Below the pieces are notes generated by a model that was not told the origin of the DNA, searched no databases, and saw only the letters and a program-made list of their open reading frames with translations. A stretch of 64,000 nt of DNA from Nonomuraea sp. NBC_00507 (GTDB taxonomy: Bacteria; Actinomycetota; Actinomycetes; Streptosporangiales; Streptosporangiaceae): assembly GCF_036013525.1 (NCBI RefSeq), contig NZ_CP107853.1:12090001-12154000 (forward strand). The letters are read 5' to 3'. The first letter of the stretch is position 1. Every line of letters begins with the position of its first letter. Shown piece after piece: positions 25,816 to 35,935 of the stretch. The position numbers and the translations under genes are program-made.

Positions 25816-25852
25816 AACTAACGTTGTACGTAAGTTACGTCAGATGTTAGTT
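25816..25852. promoter_or_regulatory. 37-bp interrupted palindrome between divergent ATPase and kinase-like genes
   Basis: Outer arms AACTAAC (25816-25822) and GTTAGTT (25846-25852), inner arms ACGTAA (25828-25833) and TTACGT (25835-25840), all centred on base 25834. The tract is far more AT-rich than the surrounding genes. It overlaps the expected -35 of the ATPase gene. Confidence 0.6.
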
Positions 25853-25918
25853 TTCTTGAGCCTGTGTGGATCGAGAGCGCCGCCGCATCCGAGCCAGTGG
25901 GCCTCTAGAGTCTTGGGC

Positions 25919-26980
25919 GTGGAGAAGATCTTGGCGGCAGCCTCGGCGGTCTTGGGCAAGAGGCTCAGCCGGCCGGTCGATCTGGGCGGGAGCTCGCGCA
26001 GCCACGTCCTGCGGTGTGTGACTGACGACGGCGGCGCGGTGGTGGTGAAGGCGTATCGGGACGCTGCGGGCTTCGCGGCCGAGGCGGCCGGCTTGCCGCT
26101 CAGTGGCGGGTTCGGGCCCCGGTTGCTGGCTGTGGACCCGTCTTTCCCGCTGATCGTGATGTCGGACCTCGGCGTCGCGCCGAGCCTGGCTGACGTGCTG
26201 CTCGGGGACTCGGCGGAAGCGGCGAGGGAAGGGCTGCTCACGTGGGCGCGGACGTACGGGCGGATCGCCGTGGCCGCCGCGGGGCGACAGCAGGAGTGGG
26301 AACGATCTCGGGCCGCCTACTCGGGAGAGGGCGCGGGATGGCGTCTCTTCCGCGACATAGGCGATCTGGGAGAGGTGTTACCCGATGCACCTTCGGGGCT
26401 TGAGGACGAACTGACGGCGCTGGAGGCGAGCAGCGAGCGGTATCCGGTGTTCTCCCCAGGCGACATCTGCCCGGACAACAACCTGCTGACGGCGGACGGG
26501 CTGCGGGTGCTCGACTTCGAAGGCGCCGGATATCACGCGGCCTTTCTCGAAGCGGCCTACGTACGCATGCCGTTCGCGACGTGCTGGTGCGTGTTCCGGC
26601 TGCCGCCCGGGTTGGAAGCGGAGATCGAGGACGTCTACCGCAAGGAGGTGGTCTCCGTTCATCCCGAGCTGGCCGACGACGTGCTCTGGGAGGCAGGGAT
26701 GAGGAAGGCGGTGGCCACCTGGACGATTTTCATGACATGGGTCCTCTTGCCGCAGGCCCGTAAGCGGGATCAGCCTATGCATTCCACCCGGACGCCGGTG
26801 CCGAGCGAGCGCCAGCTCCTGCGCTACCGGTGGGGTCATCTGCTCAACGAGCTCGACCGGGGCCGGGACGAGCTCCCCGCTGTCCGGGAAGCCGTCCAGG
26901 CATGGTTGGAGACAACCGCAGAGTGGGATGTCGCCGAGTTGCCCCACTACCCTGCCTTCACCTCGACTGGGCCAGGCTAA
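25919..26980 (+). CDS. aminoglycoside phosphotransferase-like kinase
   Basis: A 353-residue protein with a protein-kinase-like fold: SSRSHVLRCVTDDGGAVVVK (phosphate loop and ATP-binding Lys, about residues 24-43), FSPGDICPDNNLL (catalytic loop, with Asp and Asn in the GDxxxxN pattern, around 178-190) and VLDFEGAGYHAAFLEAAY (metal-binding DFE). Aspartate of the usual HGD is preceded by Gly-Pro instead of His, so activity on aminoglycosides is doubtful; a metabolite kinase is possible. GTG at 25919 sits eight bases after TAGAGT, consistent with a leaderless transcript. Divergent from the ATPase gene across the 37-bp dyad. Confidence 0.65.
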   Translation: MEKILAAASAVLGKRLSRPVDLGGSSRSHVLRCVTDDGGAVVVKAYRDAAGFAAEAAGLPLSGGFGPRLLAVDPSFPLIVMSDLGVAPSLADVLLGDSAEAAREGLLTWARTYGRIAVAAAGRQQEWERSRAAYSGEGAGWRLFRDIGDLGEVLPDAPSGLEDELTALEASSERYPVFSPGDICPDNNLLTADGLRVLDFEGAGYHAAFLEAAYVRMPFATCWCVFRLPPGLEAEIEDVYRKEVVSVHPELADDVLWEAGMRKAVATWTIFMTWVLLPQARKRDQPMHSTRTPVPSERQLLRYRWGHLLNELDRGRDELPAVREAVQAWLETTAEWDVAELPHYPAFTSTGPG

Positions 26981-27079
26981 CGGTCGGCTGCCGCCTCGGC
27001 GTTGCCGTCGGAAGAGTCCGATGAGGAGCCCGCTGCAACTCTCGAGGTCCGTCACCTGCAGCTTGACCGGCATTCTGAG

Positions 27080-28060
27080 TCATCCGTCCAGCTTCGCCCC
27101 CTCCCGAGGATGCTTCCGCAGGCGCTTGGCCGGTGACGAGGTGGGTGTGGGCCGTACGCGCGCGTTCGGCCCATCGGTCGGCTGAACCCGCTGATTCGTC
27201 TTCGGGCGGAGACCGTCGTGCTTCGTGTCGTCGCTCACCAAGGGCGGACTGACCCAGTGCAAGGCGGCCAGGCCCGCTGTCATCGTGGCCGCCGCCACTC
27301 CCGCGAGGACGAGATGGCGGCGGGGAAGCCCGCTCCCGTTGCCGGAGGCCAGACGAATGCCGACGATGGCGGTACGCAACAGCACTCCGGTGACCGCGCC
27401 CAGCAGGAGCGGCACCACCTGGCCAGGGATCGGGCCGGCCCCGGCGACGAGGACGCCGACGGCGGGACTGACACACGAGACCACCAGCCACGGCCACAGC
27501 CGCTGCCGGGCCATGTCGAGAAGGGCGGCCAGAGCCAGGCCCTCGCTCGCGGAGTGCACCATCAAAGCGATGACGACGACGGCCGAGGCGGCAAGCGCCA
27601 GCGTCGCTCCTTCTATGGTGCGATGCACGGTCAGGGCCGCCGCCGTCCCCATTCCGCCGAACAAGGCGGCGCCGACGGCTTGTTTGACCCGCCGGTGCAG
27701 ACCAGGTGCGTGCCTTGCGAGGGTCTTAGGGCGACGGTGACCATGCCCGCAGCCCTTACGGGTGAAGTAGGTGATCACGAGGAAGCCGACGGCGACGGAG
27801 ACGCCGACGACCCACAGTGGAACCCCGTGCTCGACGGCATCCTGCCAGGCGTCCGGGAGGAGATCGGTCAGCGCCGTGACCATCATCATGGCCGAGGCGA
27901 CGGTCAGCCACATGGTCAACCGTTCGGAGGCCCGCCGGGCCAGCCATGCTCCGGCCAGCGTGGAGAGCGAGACGAGCCCTACGGCGAGCCACGCCTCGGC
28001 CCCCGGTCGCCCGCCTTCAAGCACAGGTCCGAGGGCAAGCATCCACGTTGTTGTCTGCAC
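27080..28060 (-). CDS. ZIP family metal transporter
   Basis: A 326-residue membrane protein. ZIP signature helices are visible: LTVHRTIEGATLALAASAVV and ALMVHSASEGLALAALL, each with the HxxxEG metal-coordinating pattern of TM4 and TM5. A short basic/His loop (GCGHGHRRPK) lies between TM3 and TM4 as expected. The last 50 residues are a hydrophilic tail. Likely imports zinc or a similar divalent metal. Starts GTG 28060 with GGGAGGA upstream, nine bases after the DivIVA-like gene, hence the same operon. Confidence 0.82.
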   Translation of the reverse strand: MQTTTWMLALGPVLEGGRPGAEAWLAVGLVSLSTLAGAWLARRASERLTMWLTVASAMMMVTALTDLLPDAWQDAVEHGVPLWVVGVSVAVGFLVITYFTRKGCGHGHRRPKTLARHAPGLHRRVKQAVGAALFGGMGTAAALTVHRTIEGATLALAASAVVVIALMVHSASEGLALAALLDMARQRLWPWLVVSCVSPAVGVLVAGAGPIPGQVVPLLLGAVTGVLLRTAIVGIRLASGNGSGLPRRHLVLAGVAAATMTAGLAALHWVSPPLVSDDTKHDGLRPKTNQRVQPTDGPNARVRPTPTSSPAKRLRKHPREGAKLDG

Positions 28061-28069
28061 GGGTCCTCC

Positions 28070-28675
28070 CTATACATGCGGCTGGCGATCGATGATCGGA
28101 TCGGCGTCGGAGGGGGAGGTCTGCCGGCTGTCGCCTATCTCGGTCAGCTCGGCGAGGAGGTCCTCGATCTGGCTCAGCTGGGTCTGCAGAGTGTTCGCCA
28201 TGCGCTCGCGATAGTCGGTCACCGAGCGATTCAGCGAGTGGACCTGCCGCTCCAATGCTTGCTGAGCCGCGGCCTGGTCCAGGGACTCCTCGATGAGAGC
28301 TTCGGCCTGGTCGCGGGCCTCCCGCGTGATGCGGTCCGCCTCCTGACGGGCGGCGGCGACCGCGCGATCGGCCGTCTCTTGGGCCAGGGCGATGATCCGG
28401 GCGGAATCGGCTTTCGACCGCACATCCGAAGTGTTGCGAGCGCGCAGTTCGGCGTTCTCTCGCAGGAGCACTCCGAGTGAGGCCTCCACGTGGCCGAGGA
28501 AGGCGTCCACCTCGGTCAGGTCGTACCCCTCCCGCAGGCGGACCACGGTGAAGACCTGGTTGCGGACCGCGGTCGGGTCCAGCACCGTCGCGGGATTCGT
28601 CAGGTACGTGCGGACTTGGCGCTCGTCGAGCACTTCGGTAGGGGTGTGGTCATGCCCGTCCTGGTGTGGGTGCAT
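28070..28675 (-). CDS. DivIVA domain protein
   Basis: A 201-residue cytoplasmic protein. A DivIVA-type N-terminal domain (AVRNQVFTVVRLREGYDLTE, VDAFLGHVEASLGVLLRENA) binds membrane curvature in family members, followed by a long charged coiled coil (about residues 75-185). Its N-terminus is histidine-rich (MHPHQDGHDH). Unusually it is cotranscribed with a ZIP metal transporter and divergent from a metal exporter rather than located in a division cluster, so it may be a specialised, metal-linked paralogue rather than the essential polar-growth Wag31. Confidence 0.8.
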   Translation of the reverse strand: MHPHQDGHDHTPTEVLDERQVRTYLTNPATVLDPTAVRNQVFTVVRLREGYDLTEVDAFLGHVEASLGVLLRENAELRARNTSDVRSKADSARIIALAQETADRAVAAARQEADRITREARDQAEALIEESLDQAAAQQALERQVHSLNRSVTDYRERMANTLQTQLSQIEDLLAELTEIGDSRQTSPSDADPIIDRQPHV

Positions 28676-29004
28676 GGCCGTGTCCTTTCACCAGATCGAT
28701 GGCTGAGCGATGGCGTGACGTCGCCTTCGGAGGCTCGCTCCGCTGCCGGCCCTCGGAGAATTCGGGCAGGCCGTGAGGGAAGATGTGGGCGACTCCTTTC
28801 CTTACGCAGAGTTGTTGGCTCGTTACGTAACGCTTAAACATCTGAATCGCTGTTCAGGTGTTGGCGCTGCCGCCTGGCCAGGTCGCTCTGTCCCGATAGG
28901 CGCTACACAGCCTTGACAGCATGGAAGGCATGGTTCAACCTCTCATATGAGCAGTCATTCAAGTATTGGCAGTGCGATCTCCGAAGGGGCAAAGGGGCTC
29001 AGCG
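28676..29004. promoter_or_regulatory. 329-nt divergent regulatory region (DivIVA/ZIP versus CDF exporter)
   Basis: An AT-richer region holding two dyads. One is the perfect palindrome CGTTACGTAACG at 28821-28832. The other has arms ACATCTGAA (28838-28846) and TTCAGGTGT (28853-28861), one mismatch, six-base spacer, the general form of ArsR/SmtB-type metal-sensor operators. No regulator gene is next to it. Confidence 0.4.
28838..28861. promoter_or_regulatory. ArsR/SmtB-like operator candidate
   Basis: Inverted repeat ACATCTGAA-n6-TTCAGGTGT with a single mismatch, placed between the DivIVA/ZIP promoter and the CDF gene. Assignment to the ArsR family is inference from shape and context. Confidence 0.4.
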
Positions 29005-29982
29005 ATGACCGATCGAGGCCATCCTCGACACGACCACGGACACGGACATGGTCACGTGGCAAGCGCGGACGCCGACCGGCGCTATCTGGGCGGCGCGCTG
29101 GCGTTGATCGTCGCCTTCATGGCGATCGAGGTGGTCATCGGCGTGATCGCGCAATCGCTGGCGTTGATCTCCGATGCCGGTCACATGCTCACCGACGCGG
29201 TGGCGATCGTCTTCGCGCTGATTGCCATGCGGATCGCCGCCAAGCCGCCGCGGGGCGGGTTCACCTACGGGCTCAAGCGTGCGGAGATCATCTCAGCTCA
29301 GATCAACGGCATCACGCTGCTGCTCCTGAGCGCCTACTTCCTGTACGAAGGCGTCCGCCGCGTCATCGATCCTCCCGAGGTGGAGGGCGCGTACGTGGTG
29401 GTCACCGGGCTGGCGGGGATCGCCGTCAACCTCGTCGCGACCTGGATGTTGTCACGGGCCGACCGCTCCAGCCTGAATGTCGAAGGCGCCTACCAGCACA
29501 TCCTCAACGACCTGTTCGCCTTCATCGCCACGACCGTGGCCGGTGCGGTGGTGTGGTGGACGGGCTGGGCCCGAGCCGACGCGCTGGCCGCGCTGGTGGT
29601 GGCCGGGCTGATGCTCAAGGCCGGATGGGGCCTGGTCAGGGACGCCGGACGGGTGTTCATGGAGGCGGCGCCGGTCGGCATGAACCCCGCGGAGATCGGC
29701 CAGAAGGCCGCCGCGCTCGATGACGTCGCCGAAGTGCACGACCTGCACGTATGGGAGGTCACCTCCGGGTACGCCGCCCTGTCGGCGCACATCCTGGTCA
29801 CGCCGGGCGCCGACTGCCACACGATCCGGCAGGCCGCCGAGCTCATGCTGCGCGAGACCTACGGGATCGACCACACCACCCTCCAGGTCGACCACGCGCC
29901 GCCCGAACTGATCACCATTGGCGAGGTCCAAGCGCATTGCACCGACGCGCACGGCCCCGTGCACCCGGGCGTCTCGGGATGA
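29005..29982 (+). CDS. cation diffusion facilitator (CDF) metal exporter
   Basis: A 325-residue CzcD/ZitB-type exporter. His-rich N-terminus (HDHGHGHGHV), six helices with the metal site pattern SLALISDAGHMLTDAVAIVF (TM2 HxxxD) and NVEGAYQHILNDLFAFIATT (TM5 HxxxD), then a cytoplasmic domain with VHDLHVWEVTSGYAALSAHI. Exports zinc or related divalent metals against protons. ATG 29005 is preferred over 28966 since AAGGGG lies just upstream. Confidence 0.9.
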   Translation: MTDRGHPRHDHGHGHGHVASADADRRYLGGALALIVAFMAIEVVIGVIAQSLALISDAGHMLTDAVAIVFALIAMRIAAKPPRGGFTYGLKRAEIISAQINGITLLLLSAYFLYEGVRRVIDPPEVEGAYVVVTGLAGIAVNLVATWMLSRADRSSLNVEGAYQHILNDLFAFIATTVAGAVVWWTGWARADALAALVVAGLMLKAGWGLVRDAGRVFMEAAPVGMNPAEIGQKAAALDDVAEVHDLHVWEVTSGYAALSAHILVTPGADCHTIRQAAELMLRETYGIDHTTLQVDHAPPELITIGEVQAHCTDAHGPVHPGVSG

Positions 29983-30068
29983 GAGAGCAGCCGCCGTGGT
30001 CGGTCTGGGGGTGGTTGACGAGCCATACCTGGCGCGAGCAGGGCCGCGCTGGTCGGGGCGATGGAGGG

Positions 30069-31202
30069 TCAGAGGTTGGCAGGGACGGCGGCGGCGCGGA
30101 GGGATTCGAAGTTGGCGACGTACTGGCCGTAGATCCCGCGGTCGTTCACGCGCAGCAGGGTCTCGTCGTTGCGGCGCAGTGACGTCTCGTTGAAGTTGTG
30201 GCTGCCCGTGTACACCTTGCCGTCCACCAGCAGGTACTTGGAGTGGATGCGCCCGGGCAGCGCGCTGCCGTCGGCGAGCAGGCGCAGGTCGACGCGCGGC
30301 TCGGTGAGGAGACTCTGCTTGACCTCCGGGCTGAGGATCCCGGCGACGATCTGCACGTCGCAGCCGCTCCTGGCCAGCTCGCGCAGCCGGTCGGCGATCG
30401 CGATGCGGAAAGTGTCCCACTCGGACATGCCCACGCGGATCTTCTCACCCGGCCGGCACGACACCCTGCGCAGGCTGTCGACGATGATGTCACCCTCGGC
30501 CTGCGGGAAGAAGGTGGCGACGACGGAGCCGGTGTGCACGGTGCGGTTGTAGTCGAGGTTCTTGCGCTCGGCCGCGAGGTCCTCGAAGTAGCTGTTGTAC
30601 GCACGCGACAGCTGCCGGTCGTCGGTGAAGGTGACGGCGTTGTTCCAGTACGTCGTGGAGTTCAGGTCGGTGAGGTTGGCCGACGACTGCACGACGACGT
30701 CGGAGGCGGAGCCGGTGCGGGAGAACAGGTAGAACTTGTTGTGCTGGCCCTTGTTGCCGATGCACGCGGCGGTGCCGCCCGACATCGGCCCGGTGCAGAC
30801 GTGCAGCCAGGAGTTCGCCGTGATGTCGGTGCCGAGGGCGGCGGCAAGCCGGGCGGCCACCGTGCCGCCGCGGGTGTCGCCGTCGACGAGCACCTGCACG
30901 TGAACGCCGCGGTCGCGGGCCTTGATCAGCTCGGTCGCGAAGCCCTCGCCCGCCGCACCCGACATGACGAAGTGCGCCACCCTGATCCTGGCGCCCGCCG
31001 GGGTCTGCTTGATCATGGAGCAGAGCCACTGGACGATGGCGGCGCCTTCCCCCGCGACGGGGTTGTTGAACACGGCGCCCGTGGCGACCGGGACGAGGGG
31101 CGCGGCGGCGCACGTGGAGTCGGCGGCGGACGCGGGGACGGACACGGCGAGCGGTAAGGCCAGCGCGGCGGCGGCCAGCGCGGACATGACCGTCTTGGTC
31201 AT
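30069..31202 (-). CDS. secreted phospholipase D-like protein
   Basis: A 377-residue protein with a Sec signal peptide (MTKTVMSALAAAALALPLAV, cleavage near ASA). Two HKD-type half-sites are present: GQHNKFYLFSRTGSASDVVV with SSANLTD (about residues 150-180) and IHSKYLLVDGKVYTGSHNFN (about 325-345), diagnostic of the phospholipase D superfamily. It acts outside the cell; substrate unknown. AAGGAG precedes the start. It lies 10 nt after the last ABC ATPase gene and probably forms the end of that operon. Confidence 0.85.
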   Translation of the reverse strand: MTKTVMSALAAAALALPLAVSVPASAADSTCAAAPLVPVATGAVFNNPVAGEGAAIVQWLCSMIKQTPAGARIRVAHFVMSGAAGEGFATELIKARDRGVHVQVLVDGDTRGGTVAARLAAALGTDITANSWLHVCTGPMSGGTAACIGNKGQHNKFYLFSRTGSASDVVVQSSANLTDLNSTTYWNNAVTFTDDRQLSRAYNSYFEDLAAERKNLDYNRTVHTGSVVATFFPQAEGDIIVDSLRRVSCRPGEKIRVGMSEWDTFRIAIADRLRELARSGCDVQIVAGILSPEVKQSLLTEPRVDLRLLADGSALPGRIHSKYLLVDGKVYTGSHNFNETSLRRNDETLLRVNDRGIYGQYVANFESLRAAAVPANL

Positions 31203-31212
31203 GGAGATCTCC

Positions 31213-32152
31213 TTATGAGGCGGCGAAGTGGCAGGCGACCGGGTGACCGGCGCCTCTTTCGATCAGTAAGGGTTCCTCGTCGCGGCACCGATCCTGGGCC
31301 AGCCAACACCGGGTCCGGAACCGGCAGCCTGTCGGCGGCGACAACGGGGAGGGAACATCTCCCGACAGGACGATCTCGTGACGGCCGGTCTCTCGCCAGT
31401 CGTCGATACCGGGCGCGGCCGACAGCAGCGCCTGGGTATACGGGTGGGCGGGCTTGGCGTAGATGCTGTCCTTCGGGCCGATCTCGGCGACCTTGCCGAG
31501 GTACATAACCGCCACCCGGTCGCACAGGTGGTGGACGACGCCGAGGTCGTGGGAGATGAACAGGTACGCGACGCCGAGATCGCGCTGGAGCTCCTGCAGC
31601 AGGTTGAGAATCTGGGCGCGGACCGAGACGTCGAGCGCGGAGACGGCCTCGTCGCAGATGATCAGGCGCGGCCGCACGGCCAGCGCCCTGGCGATGCTGA
31701 TGCGCTGACGCTGCCCGCCCGAGAACTGGTGGGGATAGCGGTCGGCGTGCTCGGGCCGCAGCCCGACACGGCCGAGCAGGTCGCGCACCTCCTCGTCCCA
31801 TCGTTCGCGTGGGACCAGGCCGGGGTGGATACGCCAAGCCTCCTTGATCAGCGCGGATACCGTCATGCGCGGGTTGAGCGACGCGTACGGGTCCTGAAAG
31901 ATCAGCTGGATCCCCTGCCTGAGCCGCCGCAGCTCCTTGGCGGGCAGCGACGCCAGGTCCTTGCCCTCGAAGAGCACCTGACCGGAGGCAGGGCGGACGA
32001 GACCGACGATGGTCCTGGCCACGGTGGACTTGCCGCAGCCGGACTCGCCGACCAGGCCCACGGTCTCGCCTTCGCCGACGGTGAGGCTCACCCCGGCCAC
32101 CGCCTGCACCTCGACGCGGCGCGTGCGGTAGGTGGTGACGAGATCGACGAGC

Positions 32153-32160
<8 letters not shown>
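31213..32160 (-). CDS. oligopeptide/oligosaccharide ABC transporter ATPase, DppF/OppF type
   Basis: A 315-residue ATPase: Walker A GESGCGKS (about residues 37-44), signature [20 protein letters not shown], Walker [14 protein letters not shown]-loop [11 protein letters not shown], and the C-terminal oligopeptide-transporter extension with Cys residues ([20 protein letters not shown]) thought to hold an iron-sulfur cluster in some members. Overlaps the DppD gene by eight bases. Confidence 0.92.
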
Positions 32161-33114
<954 letters not shown>

Positions 33115-33118
<4 letters not shown>

Positions 33119-33972
33119 GCGCTCAGCTCCGTCATCGGGTCGGACAAATCGCGCAACAGGTCACCGAGCACGCCGATGCTGACCACCACGAGCGCCAGCG
33201 CGAGGCCGGGCGCGGCGGCGATCCACCAGGCGGAGGCCAGGTAGTCGCGGCCCTGCGCGATGGTGGCACCCCAGGAGGCCTGCGAGGCGGGCACGCCGAG
33301 GCCGAGGAAGCTCAGCGACGCCTCGGCGACCATGGTCAGGCCGACCTGCACGGTCGCCGCGACGAGCAGCGGCGGCAGGCAGGAGGGCAGGATGTAGTGG
33401 ATGAGGATGCGCCCGTGGGAGGCGCCGAGGACGCGGGCGGAGTCGACGAACTCGCGGTGCCGTACGGCCAGCGCCGACCCGCGCACCACTCTCGCGAAGA
33501 TCACCCATCGGGTCACGGCGAGCGCGATGATCACGTTGACCATGCTGGGCCCGAGGACGCCCGCCAGCAGGATCGCCAGGAGCAAGCTGGGGAAGGCGAG
33601 CTGGATGTCGCCGATGCGGGAGATGATGCCATCGGTCCAGCTACCGAAATATCCGGACAGAAGGCCGAGCACCAGGCCGATCGACCCGCCCACCAGCACA
33701 GTCACCAGCGCCACGGTCAGCGACGTGCGCATGCCGGCCAGCACCTCGGCCAGCAGGTCCTGGCCCACCTGGTCCGTGCCGAGCCAGGCGATGGCGCCGT
33801 CGGACAACCGGCTGCCCGGGGGCAGCAGCCGGTTCTGCGGGCTGGTGACCGCGGCCTCGAACGGAACGAGGAACGGCCCGACCAAGCCGGCGACCGCGAA
33901 CAACAGCACGGTCCCGATGGCCAGCCGCGCTCGCAGGGGCAGCCGCCGGAGCACGGCGGTGTCGAGCGTCAT
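33115..33972 (-). CDS. ABC transporter permease, DppC type
   Basis: A 285-residue permease with the OppC_N helix at its N-terminus (LRARLAIGTVLLFAVAGLVG), a periplasmic LGTDQVGQDLLAEVLAGMRT segment typical of DppC, and the EAA loop ALAVRHREFVDSARVLGASH. ATGA overlaps at both ends. Forms the channel with the DppB-type permease. Confidence 0.9.
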
Positions 33973-34895
33973 GCGTTCTCCAACTGGATCCTGGGGTCGA
34001 GGTAGCTGTAGAGCACGTCGACCAGCAGGTTGAGCGTGATGTAGCAGACGGTGACCACGGTGAGGACGGCCTCGACCACGGAGTAGTCGCGGAAGGTGAT
34101 CGAGTCGACGAGCAGCGAGCCGATCCCCGGCCAGGCGAAGACCACCTCGACGATGACGCCGTTGGCGATGAAGAAGCCCATCAGCAGGCCGAGCATGGTC
34201 ACGACGGGCACCAACGTGTTGCGCAGCACGTGGATGTAGAAGACCACCCGCCTGCTCAGGCCCTTGGCCCGAGCCGTGCGCACGTAGTCCTGGTTCATCT
34301 CCTCAAGAATCCCGGTGCGCACCAGACGGCCGAGCCAGCCGACGAACGGCAGCGCGAGCGTGAGCGCGGGCAGCAGCAGGCTCGCCATGGTGCCGTCGGC
34401 GGTGCTCGGCAGGATCTGCAGCAGCCTGGCGAAGATCAGCGAGAGCATGATGCCGATCCAGAACGGCGGCAGAGCCTGCCCGACCAGCGACGAGACGGAG
34501 ACCAGGTGGTCGGCCACGGTGTTGGCGTGCCTGGCCGCGAACGTGCCCGCCAGGAAACCGAGCACCACGGTGAAGATCATGGCCCAGATCGACAGGCTCA
34601 GTGTGGGGCCGAGGCGTTCCAGCGTGGCGTCCAGAGCGCTGCCGCCCTGCCGCCAGGAGTCGCCGAAGTCCAGGCGCAGGACGTCGAGCAGGTGACCGAA
34701 GTACTGCGCGATGATGGACTGATCCAGGCCGAGCTCGGTGCGGAGCTCGGCCAGCTGCTCGGGGGTGGCCTGGCTGCCGAGGATCAGCTCGGCGGGATCG
34801 CCGGGCAGCACGCGCAGCGCGATGAAGACGATGGTGACCGCGCCCCAGATCTGCAAGAGCGCCTGGGCGAGGCGGCGTCCGAGGAATCCGGTCAT
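33969..34895 (-). CDS. ABC transporter permease, DppB type
   Basis: A 308-residue permease. N-terminus FLGRRLAQALLQIWGAVTIV with the conserved RVLPGDPAELILG, then QYFGHLLDVLRLDFGDSW; EAA loop MNQDYVRTARAKGLSRRVVF; C-terminal VVFAWPGIGSLLVDSITFRD. ATG 34895 overlaps the stop of the LacI gene (ATGA), which fixes this start although the frame is open further upstream. Confidence 0.9.
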   Translation of the reverse strand: MTGFLGRRLAQALLQIWGAVTIVFIALRVLPGDPAELILGSQATPEQLAELRTELGLDQSIIAQYFGHLLDVLRLDFGDSWRQGGSALDATLERLGPTLSLSIWAMIFTVVLGFLAGTFAARHANTVADHLVSVSSLVGQALPPFWIGIMLSLIFARLLQILPSTADGTMASLLLPALTLALPFVGWLGRLVRTGILEEMNQDYVRTARAKGLSRRVVFYIHVLRNTLVPVVTMLGLLMGFFIANGVIVEVVFAWPGIGSLLVDSITFRDYSVVEAVLTVVTVCYITLNLLVDVLYSYLDPRIQLENA

Positions 34896-35935
34896 CGGCG
34901 GCTCGATCCGCGCACGATGAGCGTCGGCGGGAAGAGGATCTTCTCTGGCGAGCCCGTGGCCGACTTGGTCAGCCGCCGCAGCATGCAGTCGACCGCCGAC
35001 ACCGCGATGTCCGCGGCGGGCAGGTCGACCGTGGTGAGCGACGGTATGACGTAGGGCGCGAAGGGGTGGCCGCCGTACCCGACGACCAGCACGTCCTCGG
35101 GGACGCGCAGCCCCGCCTCGTGCGCGACGCGGTATATGGCCAGCGCGAAGTAGTCGTTCCCCGCGACGAAGGCCATCGGGCGCTCGGCGGCGCTGATCAC
35201 CTCGCGGGCCATCCGGTAGGCCTCGCCCGGGTCCCACGGCATCGCGCTCTGTTCCAGCCGCCTGGTCGGGACCTTGATCAACGTGTCCTGCCGCATCGGC
35301 TGCCCGCTTTCGGCCATGGCACGGCGGTAGCCCTCGACCCGGTCGGCGACCGAGGAGACGCCCAGGTCCTCTTCCAGGAAGTAGATCTTCCTGGCGCCCT
35401 GGTCGAGGGCGTGCCTGGCCGCCTCGTAGCCGCCGCGAGCGTGATCGACGCCTACGAGGTCGGCGTTCAGTTCGGGGATGTCACGGTTGATCAGCACCAG
35501 CGGCACCCCGGCCGAGCGGAACGGGCGCCAGTGCTCGGCGCCCTCCTGCACGGCCACCATCAGGACCCCGTCGACGCCGCGGCGCAGCAGCTCCTCGGCT
35601 GCTCGCCGCTCGTTGTCCAGAGACTCCTCGGTCGCCATCAGCAGCAGCGAGTAGCCGTGCTCACGGCAGTGCTGCTCCATGCCGCTGATCAGCTGCGCGT
35701 AGAACGGGTTGGAGGGATTCGTGATCACCATGCCGAGCGTGGTCGCGGAGCCCAGGACCAGGGAGCGGGCGGTCACGTTCGGCACGTAGCCGAGCCGAGC
35801 CGCCTCCGCCTTGACCCGGTTCCTGGTCTCCACGCCGACGCTGTCCTTGTCCAACAGCGCCCGCGACACGGTGTTGACCGACACCCCGAGGCTCTCGGCG
35901 ATGTCTTTCAGCGTCGTACGGCGTCCCTCAGGCAT
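34892..35935 (-). CDS. LacI family transcriptional regulator
   Basis: A 347-residue repressor: LacI helix-turn-helix at residues 7-55 (TTLKDIAESLGVSVNTVSRA, hinge LGYVPNVTARSLVLG) and a periplasmic-binding-protein-like effector domain (GMVITNPSNPFYAQLISGME). It is embedded between the binding-protein gene (8-nt overlap) and the permease gene (4-nt overlap), an unusual mid-operon position for a regulator. The perfect palindrome at 38773-38802 in front of the operon, with central CG, is its likely operator. Confidence 0.9.
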   Translation of the reverse strand: MPEGRRTTLKDIAESLGVSVNTVSRALLDKDSVGVETRNRVKAEAARLGYVPNVTARSLVLGSATTLGMVITNPSNPFYAQLISGMEQHCREHGYSLLLMATEESLDNERRAAEELLRRGVDGVLMVAVQEGAEHWRPFRSAGVPLVLINRDIPELNADLVGVDHARGGYEAARHALDQGARKIYFLEEDLGVSSVADRVEGYRRAMAESGQPMRQDTLIKVPTRRLEQSAMPWDPGEAYRMAREVISAAERPMAFVAGNDYFALAIYRVAHEAGLRVPEDVLVVGYGGHPFAPYVIPSLTTVDLPAADIAVSAVDCMLRRLTKSATGSPEKILFPPTLIVRGSSRR

